The notes beneath the pieces were generated by a model, which did not search any database, was not told the origin of the DNA, and was given only the letters and a program-made list of their open reading frames with translations. The translations under genes were made by a program, and so were the position numbers. 39,712 nucleotides of DNA from Acetanaerobacterium elongatum (GTDB lineage: Bacteria > Bacillota > Clostridia > Oscillospirales > Ruminococcaceae), in assembly GCF_900103835.1 (NCBI RefSeq), contig NZ_FNID01000029.1, forward strand, positions 1 to 39,712, written 5' to 3'. Shown in pieces: positions 16,992 to 26,258 of the stretch (positions are counted from its first letter, which is position 1; each line of letters opens with the position of its first letter).

Positions 16992-17989
16992 GGCACGCCA
17001 ACGTAGCGTTGTTTGTGCCGCACCTGGGCTGCCCGCACTGCTGCTCGTTCTGCAACCAGCGCAGTATCTCCGGCAGTCAGGAGCCGACCACCCCCGCTAT
17101 GGTGCGTAAGGCCTGCGATATTGCATGCAAAAGCCTCGGAGATCGGGTGAAGGATGCAGAAATCGCCTTCTTCGGCGGCAGCTTTACCGCCATCGAGCGG
17201 GACGTGATGATATCTCTGTTAAAAGAGGCCAAGGCGTGCATTGACGAATTGGGCTTTATGGGTATCCGCTGTTCCACAAGGCCGGACGCCATCGATGACG
17301 AGGTACTCGGTCTGCTAAAGCAGAACGGCGTTACCTCTATCGAGCTGGGCGCGCAGAGCTTGAACGACGAGGTGCTGCGTAAAAACAACCGCGGGCACAC
17401 GGCTAAACAAGTAAAAACAGCCTCGCATATGATTAAACAGGCGGGCTTCTCGCTAGGCCTGCAGATGATGGTGGGCTTGTACGGCGGCAGCGAGGCCGAA
17501 ACGCTCAAAACCGCGCAGGGCATCTGCGAACTTAAACCGGATACCGTGCGTATCTACCCGACAATCGTGATGAAGGGCACCGAGCTCGAACGCCTGTACC
17601 GTGAAGGGTTATATACACCTCTTTCCTTGGATGAGACGGTCGACCTGTGCGCACAATGTCTGACGCTGTTCGAGCAGTACCACATCAAGGTTATCCGTGT
17701 GGGGCTGCATGCCGAGGAAGAGCTCAGGCAGGGCATGGTGGCCGGGCCGTTTCACCCCGCCTTCCGTGAGCTGTGCGAGTCGCGCCTGATGCTTCAAAAG
17801 CTCAAAGACGAGTTGCAAAGCCGAAATATCCCACAGGGGGATGTTACGGTGCGTGTATCGCCGAAGGCAGTTTCCAAGTTGATAGGGCAGCATAAAATTA
17901 ATGTGGAAATTCTCAAAGAATTAAACTATAATTTAACTGTATACCCCGATGAAACGGTTGTGCCTAACGAATTTACAATTGATTCCTAA
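16988..17989 (+). CDS. Radical SAM protein, Elp3-like without acetyltransferase domain
   Basis: The CX3CX2C cluster motif is visible as CPHCCSFC near residue 14, followed by the GGSFTAI segment and a radical SAM barrel. GAQSLNDEVLRKNNRGHT is typical of the Elp3/HemN-like branch. At 333 residues it lacks the GNAT domain of true Elp3. Clostridial homologues sit in the same place between rnc and smc and are generally annotated as radical SAM or elongator-3-like proteins of unknown substrate. It overlaps rnc by four bases, so it is co-translated with it. A role in RNA modification is plausible but inferred. Confidence 0.85.
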   Translation: MRHANVALFVPHLGCPHCCSFCNQRSISGSQEPTTPAMVRKACDIACKSLGDRVKDAEIAFFGGSFTAIERDVMISLLKEAKACIDELGFMGIRCSTRPDAIDDEVLGLLKQNGVTSIELGAQSLNDEVLRKNNRGHTAKQVKTASHMIKQAGFSLGLQMMVGLYGGSEAETLKTAQGICELKPDTVRIYPTIVMKGTELERLYREGLYTPLSLDETVDLCAQCLTLFEQYHIKVIRVGLHAEEELRQGMVAGPFHPAFRELCESRLMLQKLKDELQSRNIPQGDVTVRVSPKAVSKLIGQHKINVEILKELNYNLTVYPDETVVPNEFTIDS

Positions 17990-18010
17990 CACCTTAAAGG
18001 ATGTGTCGCT

Positions 18011-21000
18011 TTGATACTCAAATCCCTTGAAATACAAGGCTTTAAGTCGTTCCCCGATAAAACCAAGCTCTCCTTCGGCGGCGGTATCACCGCGGTGGTG
18101 GGCCCGAATGGGAGCGGGAAAAGCAATATCAGCGATGCCGTTCGCTGGGTGCTGGGCGAGCAATCCACCAAAACGCTTCGCGGCAGCCGCATGGAGGATG
18201 TCATCTTTGGCGGCACCAAGCTCCGCAAGCCGGTGGGCTTTGCGCAGGTTGCCCTGACTATTGATAACACCGACCATTCTCTCCCCGTAGAAAGCGAGGA
18301 GGTAACCGTTACCCGTAAGCTCTACCGTTCGGGAGAGAGCGAGTACCGCATTAACGGCAACAGTGTGCGCCTAAAAGACGTCTACGAGATGTTCATGGAT
18401 ACCGGCCTTGGCAAGGACGGCTACTCCATTATCGGGCAGGGGCGTATCGCCGAGATTGTGGGCGCCAAGAGCGCCGAGCGCCGCGAGATCTTTGAAGAGG
18501 CCTCGGGCATCTCGAAATACCGCTACCGAAAAACCGAAGCGGAAAGGCGGCTTGAGCAGGCGCAGGAGAATCTGTTAAGGCTCAAGGATATCCTCACCGA
18601 GCTGGAAGACCGCGTGGGGCCCTTGAAAGTACAGTCTGAAAAGGCACAGGCGTTTTTAAAGCTCTCGGAAGAGAAGAAGCAGCTAGAGGTTTCGCTGTAT
18701 ATCAAGCAGCTTGATAAGGCCAAGGAGGCGCTGCGCGAGCAGGAAAACCGCATCATGGTGTGCAAGGCCTCCTACGACGGGGTAGACGATGAGCTTACCG
18801 CACTGGAGGAAGCCATCAACGCCATCTTTGCCCAGGCGCAGCAGTGCGCCGTTGCCATCGAGGGCAAGCGTACCGAGCGGCAGGCGATAGACGAGGAGCT
18901 TTCTAAGCGCGAATCGGAGATTGCGGTTCTGCGCAACGATATCTTTCATAAAAACGAAACCATTTCGCGCATACAGCGTGATATAGATACACAAAGCCTT
19001 GCCGTAAGCGACATTGATGCGCAGATATCGGCAAGGCTTGCGCAGCTTGAAGCAAAAAACGCCCTGATTGGTGAGCTGGAGACCACCTGCGCCGAGAGGG
19101 AAGAGACCTTAAATATCTTTTTAACCGATAACGCCCGCCACAACGACCAGCTGGAATCGGTAACCCGAGAGCTTGCCGTCATCAACCAGCAGCTTGCGCA
19201 AAGCCGTGTTACCGAGCTTACCTCTGCCTCTTCGCTCGAGGAGCTTGCGCAGCGGCGCGAAACGCTTTCACACGGTCTTGCCGCCAAGCAAACCGACAGC
19301 GAGCGCCTGCGCGCAGAGCTTGCCGAGCTGCAGGGCTTTGTGGATGAGCTTGACGGAAAGATTGAGAGTGAATCGAATACCGTAAAGGGCTATGAGTTCG
19401 AGCTTTCCAAGCGCAAGGCAAAGCTGGAGGAGAGTGCAAAGCAGTTAAACACACTCGACCTTGCCATCAAAGAAAAACGCCAGAATGCCCGCCTGCTAGA
19501 GGATCTTGAGCGCAGCATGGAGGGCTTTACCCAGAGTGTAAAAACTGTGATGAAGCTTTCGGGCGGCGGGGCGCTGCGCGGCGTGCTGGGGCCGGTATCC
19601 AGCCTGATTCAGGTGCCGCAGCGCTATACCGTAGCGGTAGAAACCGCGCTTTCGTTTGCCCTGCAGAATATTGTGGTGGAAAACGAAGAGGTGGCAAAAA
19701 GAGCCATCGCGATTTTAAAAAGCGAGAATGCCGGGCGTGCAACCTTCCTGCCCGTATCCACCATCGAGGGTAATGTGCTGGATGACCACGCGCTGTCCTC
19801 CCACCCCGGTTTTGTGGGCGTAGCCAGCAAGCTGATAGCATTTGATACGAAATATACCGGCATCGTCAACTCCCTGCTCGGCCGGATTGTGTTCTGCGAA
19901 GACCTTGACAATGCCGTAGCCATGGCGAAAAAGAATGCTTACCGCTTTAAGATCGTCACGCTCGACGGTCAGGTTGTAAACGCGGGCGGTTCATTAACAG
20001 GTGGTTCGACGGTAAAAAGCTCCGGTCTGTTAAGCCGCCGCAACGATATCGAGCGCCTGCACGAGCAGGCAAAAGAACTAGAGCAGAAGCTTGCCACCGT
20101 TACCACTGAGCACGACGCCTTAAAAGCTGAAATCGCCGGGGTGGAAGCCGAGTTCTTGGCGACCCGAAGCGTACTCGAAACCATGCAGGAAGACAAGGCA
20201 AAGGCCGAGATTGAGCGCCAGCTGGCACAGCGTAACCTGCAGGAAAACGAGAAGAATATCGAAGAGATTACCGCCGAGCTGACGCGTTCCGAGGAGCGTA
20301 CTCAAAAGCTTACGCAGGAGCTGCAGGCCGCAAAGGCCGAGCTTGCCGCAAAGGCCGCGCGCGCCGCAGAACTGGAAGAGCAGCTTAGCACCACAAGCCA
20401 GCTCAAGGACGAGCTGCGGCAGAAGCGCCGGGAGCTTACCGACGAAATCTCTGCCTTAAAGATGCAGATACTGGGCGAAACCAAAGAGGCAGAGGGCTTA
20501 AAGCAGTCGGCGGCCGAGCTTGCCGAGCGCAAGCTGAGCCAGAGCGGACGCTTTGAGGAGCTAAACGCCGAGATTACAGCCCTTTCGGGTGAGATTAGCG
20601 ACATAAACGCTAAGATTGAGGAGATACTTCTTTCAAAGGAAGAGGTAAACGCCAAAGCCGCCGCAATAGAAGCAGAGATTCATGCGCTCTCGGAGCAGCG
20701 CCTTGCCTTTGAAAAGCAGGCCAATGAAAAGCGCGGAGAGGAAAAGGCCATTCTTTCACGCCGCGAGGATATCTCAAAGGAGATGGCGCGTTTAGAGGAG
20801 CGCAAGGTAACCGCGCAAACCGATTACGATCAGATTATCGCCAAGCTGTGGGATGAATACGAGCTTACCAAGAGCGAGGCATCGGCCATTGCGGGCGAGA
20901 TACCGAGCGTTACCAACGCCCAGCGCACCCTTTCCGAAATTAAGGGTAAGATTAAGGCGCTTGGCACCGTGAATGTGGATGCGATTGAGGAATACAAAGA

Positions 21001-21586
21001 GGTTTCGCAGCGCTATGAATTCTTAAAGGCACAGGTGGCCGATGTGGAAAGCTCACGCGACGAGCTTTTACGCTTGATTAATGAGCTTACGTTTAAGATG
21101 CGCGAAATCTTCACCGAAAGCTTCGCGCAGATTAACAAAAACTTCGGCGAGGTATTTGTCGAGCTGTTCGGCGGAGGTTCCGCCCATCTGGACTTAACCG
21201 ACGAAGGCGATGTGCTGGAAAGCGGCATAGAGATATTTGTAGAGCCGCCGGGCAAGATTATCAAAAGCCTTACGTCGCTCTCGGGCGGCGAACAGGCGTT
21301 TGTGGCTATTGCTATCTACTTCGCCATTCTCAAGGTTCGGCCCGCGCCGTTCTGCCTGCTGGATGAGATTGAGGCGGCACTCGACGACGTGAATGTATCC
21401 AAGTACGCTCAGTACCTGCACCGGCTTAACGATAAAACCCAGTTCATCACCATCACCCACCGCCGCGGCACCATGGAGGAAGCGGATGTACTCTACGGCG
21501 TAACGATGCAGGAAGAGGGCGTTTCTAAGCTGCTGGAGCTGAAGGTCAGCGAGGTAGAGAGCAAGCTGGGGTTGAAGAATACATAA
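18011..21586 (+). CDS. smc: Chromosome segregation ATPase SMC
   Basis: SMC dimers with ScpAB extrude DNA loops and organise the chromosome. The 1191-residue protein has Walker A GPNGSGKSN near residue 32, then about 300 residues of coiled coil. The hinge lies around residues 500-650 (SGGGALRGVLGPVSSLI, VVENEEVAKRAIAILK, NAGGSLTGG). A second coiled coil follows, and the C-terminal signature LSGGEQAFVAIAIYF with Walker B FCLLDEIEAALDD is near residue 1090. The start is TTG with AAAGGAT eight bases upstream. scpA and scpB are not in the window. It is followed by ftsY, the usual Firmicutes arrangement. Confidence 0.97.
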   Translation: MILKSLEIQGFKSFPDKTKLSFGGGITAVVGPNGSGKSNISDAVRWVLGEQSTKTLRGSRMEDVIFGGTKLRKPVGFAQVALTIDNTDHSLPVESEEVTVTRKLYRSGESEYRINGNSVRLKDVYEMFMDTGLGKDGYSIIGQGRIAEIVGAKSAERREIFEEASGISKYRYRKTEAERRLEQAQENLLRLKDILTELEDRVGPLKVQSEKAQAFLKLSEEKKQLEVSLYIKQLDKAKEALREQENRIMVCKASYDGVDDELTALEEAINAIFAQAQQCAVAIEGKRTERQAIDEELSKRESEIAVLRNDIFHKNETISRIQRDIDTQSLAVSDIDAQISARLAQLEAKNALIGELETTCAEREETLNIFLTDNARHNDQLESVTRELAVINQQLAQSRVTELTSASSLEELAQRRETLSHGLAAKQTDSERLRAELAELQGFVDELDGKIESESNTVKGYEFELSKRKAKLEESAKQLNTLDLAIKEKRQNARLLEDLERSMEGFTQSVKTVMKLSGGGALRGVLGPVSSLIQVPQRYTVAVETALSFALQNIVVENEEVAKRAIAILKSENAGRATFLPVSTIEGNVLDDHALSSHPGFVGVASKLIAFDTKYTGIVNSLLGRIVFCEDLDNAVAMAKKNAYRFKIVTLDGQVVNAGGSLTGGSTVKSSGLLSRRNDIERLHEQAKELEQKLATVTTEHDALKAEIAGVEAEFLATRSVLETMQEDKAKAEIERQLAQRNLQENEKNIEEITAELTRSEERTQKLTQELQAAKAELAAKAARAAELEEQLSTTSQLKDELRQKRRELTDEISALKMQILGETKEAEGLKQSAAELAERKLSQSGRFEELNAEITALSGEISDINAKIEEILLSKEEVNAKAAAIEAEIHALSEQRLAFEKQANEKRGEEKAILSRREDISKEMARLEERKVTAQTDYDQIIAKLWDEYELTKSEASAIAGEIPSVTNAQRTLSEIKGKIKALGTVNVDAIEEYKEVSQRYEFLKAQVADVESSRDELLRLINELTFKMREIFTESFAQINKNFGEVFVELFGGGSAHLDLTDEGDVLESGIEIFVEPPGKIIKSLTSLSGGEQAFVAIAIYFAILKVRPAPFCLLDEIEAALDDVNVSKYAQYLHRLNDKTQFITITHRRGTMEEADVLYGVTMQEEGVSKLLELKVSEVESKLGLKNT

Positions 21587-21611
21587 TGCGCGGGCTGAAA
21601 GGAAAGTTTGC

Positions 21612-22529
21612 ATGGGATTTTTTGAAAAACTGACGGGCGGGCTTAAAAAAACACGCGATTCTATGGCAAAGGCCGTAGATTCCATGTTTAAGTCATTTAC
21701 CAAGATTGATAAGGAGCTGTTCGAGGAGCTTGAGGAGATACTTATCATGTCGGATGTGGGCGCTGTTACGGCAGCCGATATCTGCGAGCAGCTCAAAGAT
21801 CGCGTCAAGGAAAAGGGGATTACCGACCCTGCCTTGGTAACCGCCGAGCTGCAGGGGCTTATTGCCGATATGCTGCGCGGGGGTGAGGCTTTGAAGCTTA
21901 CCACCAAGCCCTCGGTGATACTCATTATCGGGGTGAACGGGGTTGGGAAAACCACCACCATCGGCAAGCTCTCGGCTAATCTGAGGGCAAGCGGTAAAAC
22001 GGTGGTGTTAGGCGCTGCCGATACCTTCCGTGCCGCAGCTATTGACCAGCTGGGGGTTTGGGCCGAGCGGGCGAATGTGCCCATGATACGCCACAGCGAG
22101 GGCAGTGACCCTGCCGCCGTGGTGTTCGACACGCTCTCCGCCGCAAAATCGAGAGGCGTTGACGTGGTAATCTGCGATACGGCGGGCCGCCTGCATAATA
22201 AGAAAAACCTGATGGATGAGCTTAATAAAATCACCCGTGTGATTGCGCGAGAAGCACCGGGCTGCGATCTTGAGGTACTGCTGGTGCTCGATGCTACCAC
22301 CGGCCAGAATGCGCTCAATCAGGCGCGTGAGTTTAAGGATGCCGCGGGCATCACGGGTATCGTGCTCACCAAGCTGGACGGCACGGCGCGCGGCGGCGTG
22401 GTAATCGGCATTAAGAACGAGCTTCAGGTGCCCATCAAATATGTGGGTGTGGGCGAGGCCATTGACGACCTTCAGCCCTTTGACGCCGATGCGTTTGCCA
22501 AGGCGCTGTTCGGAAAAGGCGAGGAATAG
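21612..22529 (+). CDS. ftsY: Signal recognition particle receptor FtsY
   Basis: This SRP-type GTPase docks ribosome-SRP complexes at the membrane. The 305-residue protein has a short N-domain and no long acidic A-domain, as is common in Gram-positives. The G1 loop is GVNGVGKTTTIGKL, followed by AADTFRAAAIDQL, CDTAGRLHNKKNLM and TKLDGTARGG. The conserved ending GVGEAIDDLQPFDADAFA is intact. AAAGGAAAG precedes the ATG. It lies 25 bases after smc. Confidence 0.97.
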   Translation: MGFFEKLTGGLKKTRDSMAKAVDSMFKSFTKIDKELFEELEEILIMSDVGAVTAADICEQLKDRVKEKGITDPALVTAELQGLIADMLRGGEALKLTTKPSVILIIGVNGVGKTTTIGKLSANLRASGKTVVLGAADTFRAAAIDQLGVWAERANVPMIRHSEGSDPAAVVFDTLSAAKSRGVDVVICDTAGRLHNKKNLMDELNKITRVIAREAPGCDLEVLLVLDATTGQNALNQAREFKDAAGITGIVLTKLDGTARGGVVIGIKNELQVPIKYVGVGEAIDDLQPFDADAFAKALFGKGEE

Positions 22530-22562
22530 GTACACAAAAGCTTTCAAGCGAAAGGAACGTTT

Positions 22563-23165
22563 ATGGCCTTAATACACGAACTTGTATTCGCCTCCACAAA
22601 CAAGGGAAAGATAAAAGAGATGGTAGCACTGCTAAAAGGAACGGGCATCAAGCTGCTGTCGCTTAGTGATATCGGCTTTACCGGTACAATCGAAGAAACC
22701 GGCACTACGTTTGAAGAAAACGCACGCATCAAGGCCAGGGCGGTTTGCGCCTTCAGCGGCCTTCCCGCCTTTTCGGATGACAGCGGGCTGTGCATAGACG
22801 CGTTGGACGGCGCCCCGGGGGTTTATTCCTCCCGCTTCTTGGGCGAGGATACCCCCTACGAAATTAAAAACCGTATGGTGATTGAAAAACTAGCCGGTGT
22901 TGCATCTGAAAAGCGTACGGCACGCTACGAATGCGCGGTTTGCTGTGTGTTCCCGCAGGGCGGCGAGCTGGTTACTCACGGCGTTTGCAAAGGTGTTATC
23001 GGCTACGGGCAGCGTGGGAATAACGGCTTTGGCTACGACCCTATTTTCTATGTAGGCGAGAAAAGTCTTGCAGAGTTTACCGATGACGAGAAGAATGCCA
23101 TTAGTCATCGCGGGCAGGCAGTACGCGCGTTTGTAAAACGCCTGCAGGAGTATGTGAAAGAATAA
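22563..23165 (+). CDS. rdgB: dITP/XTP pyrophosphatase (RdgB/HAM1)
   Basis: It removes deaminated purine triphosphates (dITP, XTP) from the nucleotide pool. The 200-residue protein has the N-terminal LVFASTNKGKIKEM, the catalytic and metal region TFEENARIKA and FSDDSGLCIDALDGAPGVYS, and the C-terminal GNNGFGYDPIFYV and SHRGQAVRAF. All family blocks are intact. AAAGGA lies before the ATG. Confidence 0.96.
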   Translation: MALIHELVFASTNKGKIKEMVALLKGTGIKLLSLSDIGFTGTIEETGTTFEENARIKARAVCAFSGLPAFSDDSGLCIDALDGAPGVYSSRFLGEDTPYEIKNRMVIEKLAGVASEKRTARYECAVCCVFPQGGELVTHGVCKGVIGYGQRGNNGFGYDPIFYVGEKSLAEFTDDEKNAISHRGQAVRAFVKRLQEYVKE

Positions 23166-23186
23166 AAGGGAAGAGGCGAATCATCT

Positions 23187-23474
23187 ATGTTAAACAGCAA
23201 ACAACGGGCAACCCTCAGAGGCATGGCCAATACGATAGATACTATTCTGCAGATTGGCAAAAGTGAGGTTTCTGATACACTGATTAGACAGGTGGACGAT
23301 GCACTCACTGCGCGGGAGCTGATTAAGCTGCGTGTGCTGGAGACAGCGCCCTACTCCCCACAGGAGGCCGCCGAGCTGGTGGCGGAAAAAACACAGTCCG
23401 AGGTTGTTCAGGTAATAGGCACCCGCTTTGTGCTTTACCGGCGCAACCGCAAGAAACCGGTTATAGAGATATAA
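23187..23474 (+). CDS. yhbY: YhbY-family RNA-binding protein (CRM domain)
   Basis: The 95-residue protein is a single CRS1/YhbY (CRM) domain: an N-terminal LRGMANTIDTILQIGKSE, a central helix with LTARELIKLRVLE, and a C-terminal strand VIGTRFVLYRRNRKKP. YhbY binds pre-50S ribosomal particles. Its place before nadD is the standard Firmicutes order, which also supports the next call. Confidence 0.94.
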   Translation: MLNSKQRATLRGMANTIDTILQIGKSEVSDTLIRQVDDALTARELIKLRVLETAPYSPQEAAELVAEKTQSEVVQVIGTRFVLYRRNRKKPVIEI

Positions 23475-23553
23475 TGCAAACCGGTACAAATGCAGGCAAT
23501 GTATTAAACGCACAATCTTATATGTATATGAAGTCATAACTTGAAAGGCATGA

Positions 23554-24720
23554 ATGACAATGCGCAGAATCGGTATCTTTGGCGGAACCTTTAACCCTAT
23601 TCATGAGGGGCATCTGCATCTGATTGCCGGGTTTTATCAGCAGCTGGGGCTCAGTGAGGTTATCTTAATCCCCGATTATACCCCGCCGCATAAGGTTGCC
23701 AATGATCTGGCCGACGGCGAAGACCGGTATAATCTATGCCGTATCGCCACACATGGCATTCCCTATATCCGCGTAAGTGACTATGAGCTGCGCAGGCAGA
23801 CAAAAAGCTACACCGTTTACACCCTTGAGCATTTTGCAGACCTTTACCCAGATGATGAGCTGTGTCTGCTCATGGGCAGCGATATGTTTTTCACTATGGA
23901 AACCTGGCATCAGGCGCAGCGTATCTTTGAGCTTGCAACCCTGTGTGCGGGTGCAAGAAACGCCGGGGAATATGAGAAGCTATTAAGCCATGCTCAGGAG
24001 CTTCGTAAAAAGGGGGCCAGAGCCGAGGTAATCAGCCTTGATGCCCTCAGCGTCTCCTCCACCGAAATCCGTGAATCCATCAAAGCCGGAAACCATGCTC
24101 CTCAAGGCTTGCCAGACGCGGTGCAAAAATATATCGAAACGGTGTGCCTTTACACCGAAGAGCGCCCGGAGGTGCTCAGGTATAAATCGCTGCTAGCTGA
24201 TATGCTTTCGCCCAAGCGCTATTATCATTCGCTCTGCGTTGCAAGAGAGGCGACTGCCCTTGCCGTAATTTTTGGCGCTGACGCCCAAAAGGCTTATACC
24301 GCCGGGCTTTTACACGATATTGCAAAGGATATGAGCACCGAGCAGCAGTTGCAAATGCTGGCGAAGTTTGATATAATTTTGTCCGATGCCGAAGAACGCT
24401 CCAAGCAGCTTTGGCACCCGATTGTCGGTGCGGTTTATGTTCAGCATGAGCTTAGTATAAACGACTCCGAAATCATCAATGCTATAAGATACCACACTAC
24501 TGCCCGCAAGGGCATAACATTGTTAGAAATGATTATCTATCTCGCAGACTGTATTTCCTTTGACAGAGATTACCCCGACGCAGCTATTTTACGCGAAAAG
24601 ATAACCCATAGCCTTCAAGACGCCATGCTTAGCGCACTCTCGCTGACCATCCAGTCCCTGGCCAAAAGAGATTCGCTCATCCACATTGATACGATCGAGG
24701 CCTATAACGATTTATGCTAG
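23554..24720 (+). CDS. nadD: Fusion: nicotinate-nucleotide adenylyltransferase NadD plus YqeK-type HD hydrolase
   Basis: Residues 1-200 are NadD (nicotinate mononucleotide to NaAD): FGGTFNPIHEGHLHL contains the HxGH-type nucleotidyl-transfer motif, and SVSSTEIRESI is the ISSTxIR motif. Residues 205-388 are an HD-domain protein of the YqeK family (HSLCVAREATALAV, LLHDIAKDM, YHTTARKGITLLEMIIYLAD). YqeK has been shown elsewhere to cleave diadenosine tetraphosphate symmetrically. In Bacillus the two are separate adjacent genes; here one frame spans both with no stop between. The start may be the ATG at 23554 or 23560. Confidence 0.95.
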   Translation: MTMRRIGIFGGTFNPIHEGHLHLIAGFYQQLGLSEVILIPDYTPPHKVANDLADGEDRYNLCRIATHGIPYIRVSDYELRRQTKSYTVYTLEHFADLYPDDELCLLMGSDMFFTMETWHQAQRIFELATLCAGARNAGEYEKLLSHAQELRKKGARAEVISLDALSVSSTEIRESIKAGNHAPQGLPDAVQKYIETVCLYTEERPEVLRYKSLLADMLSPKRYYHSLCVAREATALAVIFGADAQKAYTAGLLHDIAKDMSTEQQLQMLAKFDIILSDAEERSKQLWHPIVGAVYVQHELSINDSEIINAIRYHTTARKGITLLEMIIYLADCISFDRDYPDAAILREKITHSLQDAMLSALSLTIQSLAKRDSLIHIDTIEAYNDLC

Positions 24721-24771
24721 AGAGCTTATTGCCCTTATCCCTTGCCGGCAGATTAAGCAGGAGGCTTAATC

Positions 24772-25833
24772 TTGAATAAGAAGCACGCTATTGTTTTCTC
24801 CATAACCTTTGTTATAACTCTGGCCATACTGTCTGGTGTATATTTTGCGCTGAACACCAGCTTTTTGGCGCAAAAGCCCGAATCGGATGTAGAAAACACA
24901 TCTTCTCAGGTTGTAGGTTCCTCCTCGTTAGAGGACGTTGCTGTTCCCAATAACGCAAAAAACACCACTTTTCTGCTTTGTGGGCTGGATTTAAGCGAAA
25001 AGCTTACCGACGTCATCATGGTGGTAAACCTTGATACCGAAAAGAATGAGGTAAATGTCCTGCAGATTCCGCGCGATACCTACATTGGTATGGAGCGCTT
25101 CAATACAGGTAAGATCAATGCCGTTTACGGCACCAAGCAAAGCGGCACCACCCCGATCGGCAGGCTGATAAAAGAGATTAACCGCGATTTTAAGCTGCCG
25201 ATTGACCATTATGCCACCGTAAACATCCCAGGCTTAAAGAATATTGTTGATTCCATGGGCGGCGTTACAGTAAATATCCCGCAAACTATCGATTTTGAGC
25301 CGGGTAAAGTTCTTAAAAAGGGCATGCAGACCTTAAACGGCGAAAAAGCTGAATGGTTTGTACGTTATCGTAAGGGCTACAACAACGCCGATATTGGCAG
25401 AATGCACGCACAAAGCCTGTTTTTAACTGCCTGCGCAGAAAAGGCGCTCAAGATGTCTAAAACCCAGATGCTCTCTTTTGTTACGCAGAATATGAACAAT
25501 ATCACCACCGACCTCACCCTCGCGCAGGTGGTCGGCTATTACGGCAGCGTAAGCAATATGACGATTGACAATATTCACTTCTATGCGCTGGAAGGCTCCG
25601 GCGTGATGTATAAGGGTTACGCGGTATACTGCCTGGATAAAGATAAGGCCGCCGCCGTGCTCAACGAGCATTTCCGCCCTGAAGGAAGTACGGTTCCCGC
25701 AAAGGATTTAAAAATCGTCGAGGTACAGGCCGAGCCTGCCATGTCTGTTAACAGCCCGGACAAAACGGTTGGAGACAGTGAACAGGCTCTTACAAAAGGT
25801 GAAAGTACTGTGAGCACAAGCTCAATAAAATAG
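24772..25833 (+). CDS. LytR-CpsA-Psr (LCP) family cell-wall glycopolymer ligase
   Basis: A 353-residue protein with an N-terminal membrane anchor (residues ~7-28) and an extracellular LCP domain. Expected LCP segments are present: VNLDTEKNEVNVLQIPRDTY, then IDHYATVNIPGLKNIVDSMGGV and WFVRYRKGYNNADIGRMHAQ, which hold the arginines and aspartates that bind the polyprenyl pyrophosphate. These enzymes attach wall teichoic acids or other glycopolymers to peptidoglycan. The C-terminal ~40 residues are low-complexity. The start is TTG with AGGAGG seven bases upstream. An LCP gene between yqeK and rsfS recurs in Clostridia. Confidence 0.93.
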   Translation: MNKKHAIVFSITFVITLAILSGVYFALNTSFLAQKPESDVENTSSQVVGSSSLEDVAVPNNAKNTTFLLCGLDLSEKLTDVIMVVNLDTEKNEVNVLQIPRDTYIGMERFNTGKINAVYGTKQSGTTPIGRLIKEINRDFKLPIDHYATVNIPGLKNIVDSMGGVTVNIPQTIDFEPGKVLKKGMQTLNGEKAEWFVRYRKGYNNADIGRMHAQSLFLTACAEKALKMSKTQMLSFVTQNMNNITTDLTLAQVVGYYGSVSNMTIDNIHFYALEGSGVMYKGYAVYCLDKDKAAAVLNEHFRPEGSTVPAKDLKIVEVQAEPAMSVNSPDKTVGDSEQALTKGESTVSTSSIK

Positions 25834-25863
25834 AATTCTAATATTGGGAGGAATTTGAGCGGG

Positions 25864-26223
25864 ATGACTTCGTTAGAAACTGCAAAAAAGATTGTTTCGA
25901 TACTGGACACTAAAAAGGCAGAGGACATTCGTGTAATCCGCGTACGAGATCTGACCGTGCTTACCGATTATTTTGTGCTCGCTTCCGGTACAAGCTCTAC
26001 CCATGTAAAGAGCCTCACCGATGAGGTGGAGTTCCAGCTAAAGCAGCTCGGTACAGCGCCTGCGGCGGTAGAGGGATATGGCTCCGCACAATGGGTGGCG
26101 CTCGATTTCGGCACCGTAATTGTTCATGTATTCTACCCCGAGGCCAGACGCTTTTACGATCTGGAGCGACTATGGGCCGACGGCGAAAAGATAGATATTG
26201 ATTCCCTGCCCAAACAGGACTAG
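25864..26223 (+). CDS. rsfS: Ribosomal silencing factor RsfS
   Basis: RsfS binds L14 and blocks subunit joining when nutrients are low. The 119-residue protein has the typical DUF143 blocks LTDYFVLASGTSSTHVKSL and WVALDFGTVIVHVFYPEARRFYDLERLW. GGGAGG lies three bases before an in-frame TTG (25855) and twelve before the ATG (25864); neither spacing is ideal. I prefer the ATG because it gives the family's usual N-terminus. Confidence 0.95.
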   Translation: MTSLETAKKIVSILDTKKAEDIRVIRVRDLTVLTDYFVLASGTSSTHVKSLTDEVEFQLKQLGTAPAAVEGYGSAQWVALDFGTVIVHVFYPEARRFYDLERLWADGEKIDIDSLPKQD

Positions 26224-26258
26224 CCCGTAGTTTGCCCTTAGAAAGGATATGACTATAG

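Noticed and set aside
21194-22318. A 374-residue minus-strand frame across smc and ftsY
   Set aside because: It is antisense to two confirmed genes, with serine-rich shadow composition and no domain.
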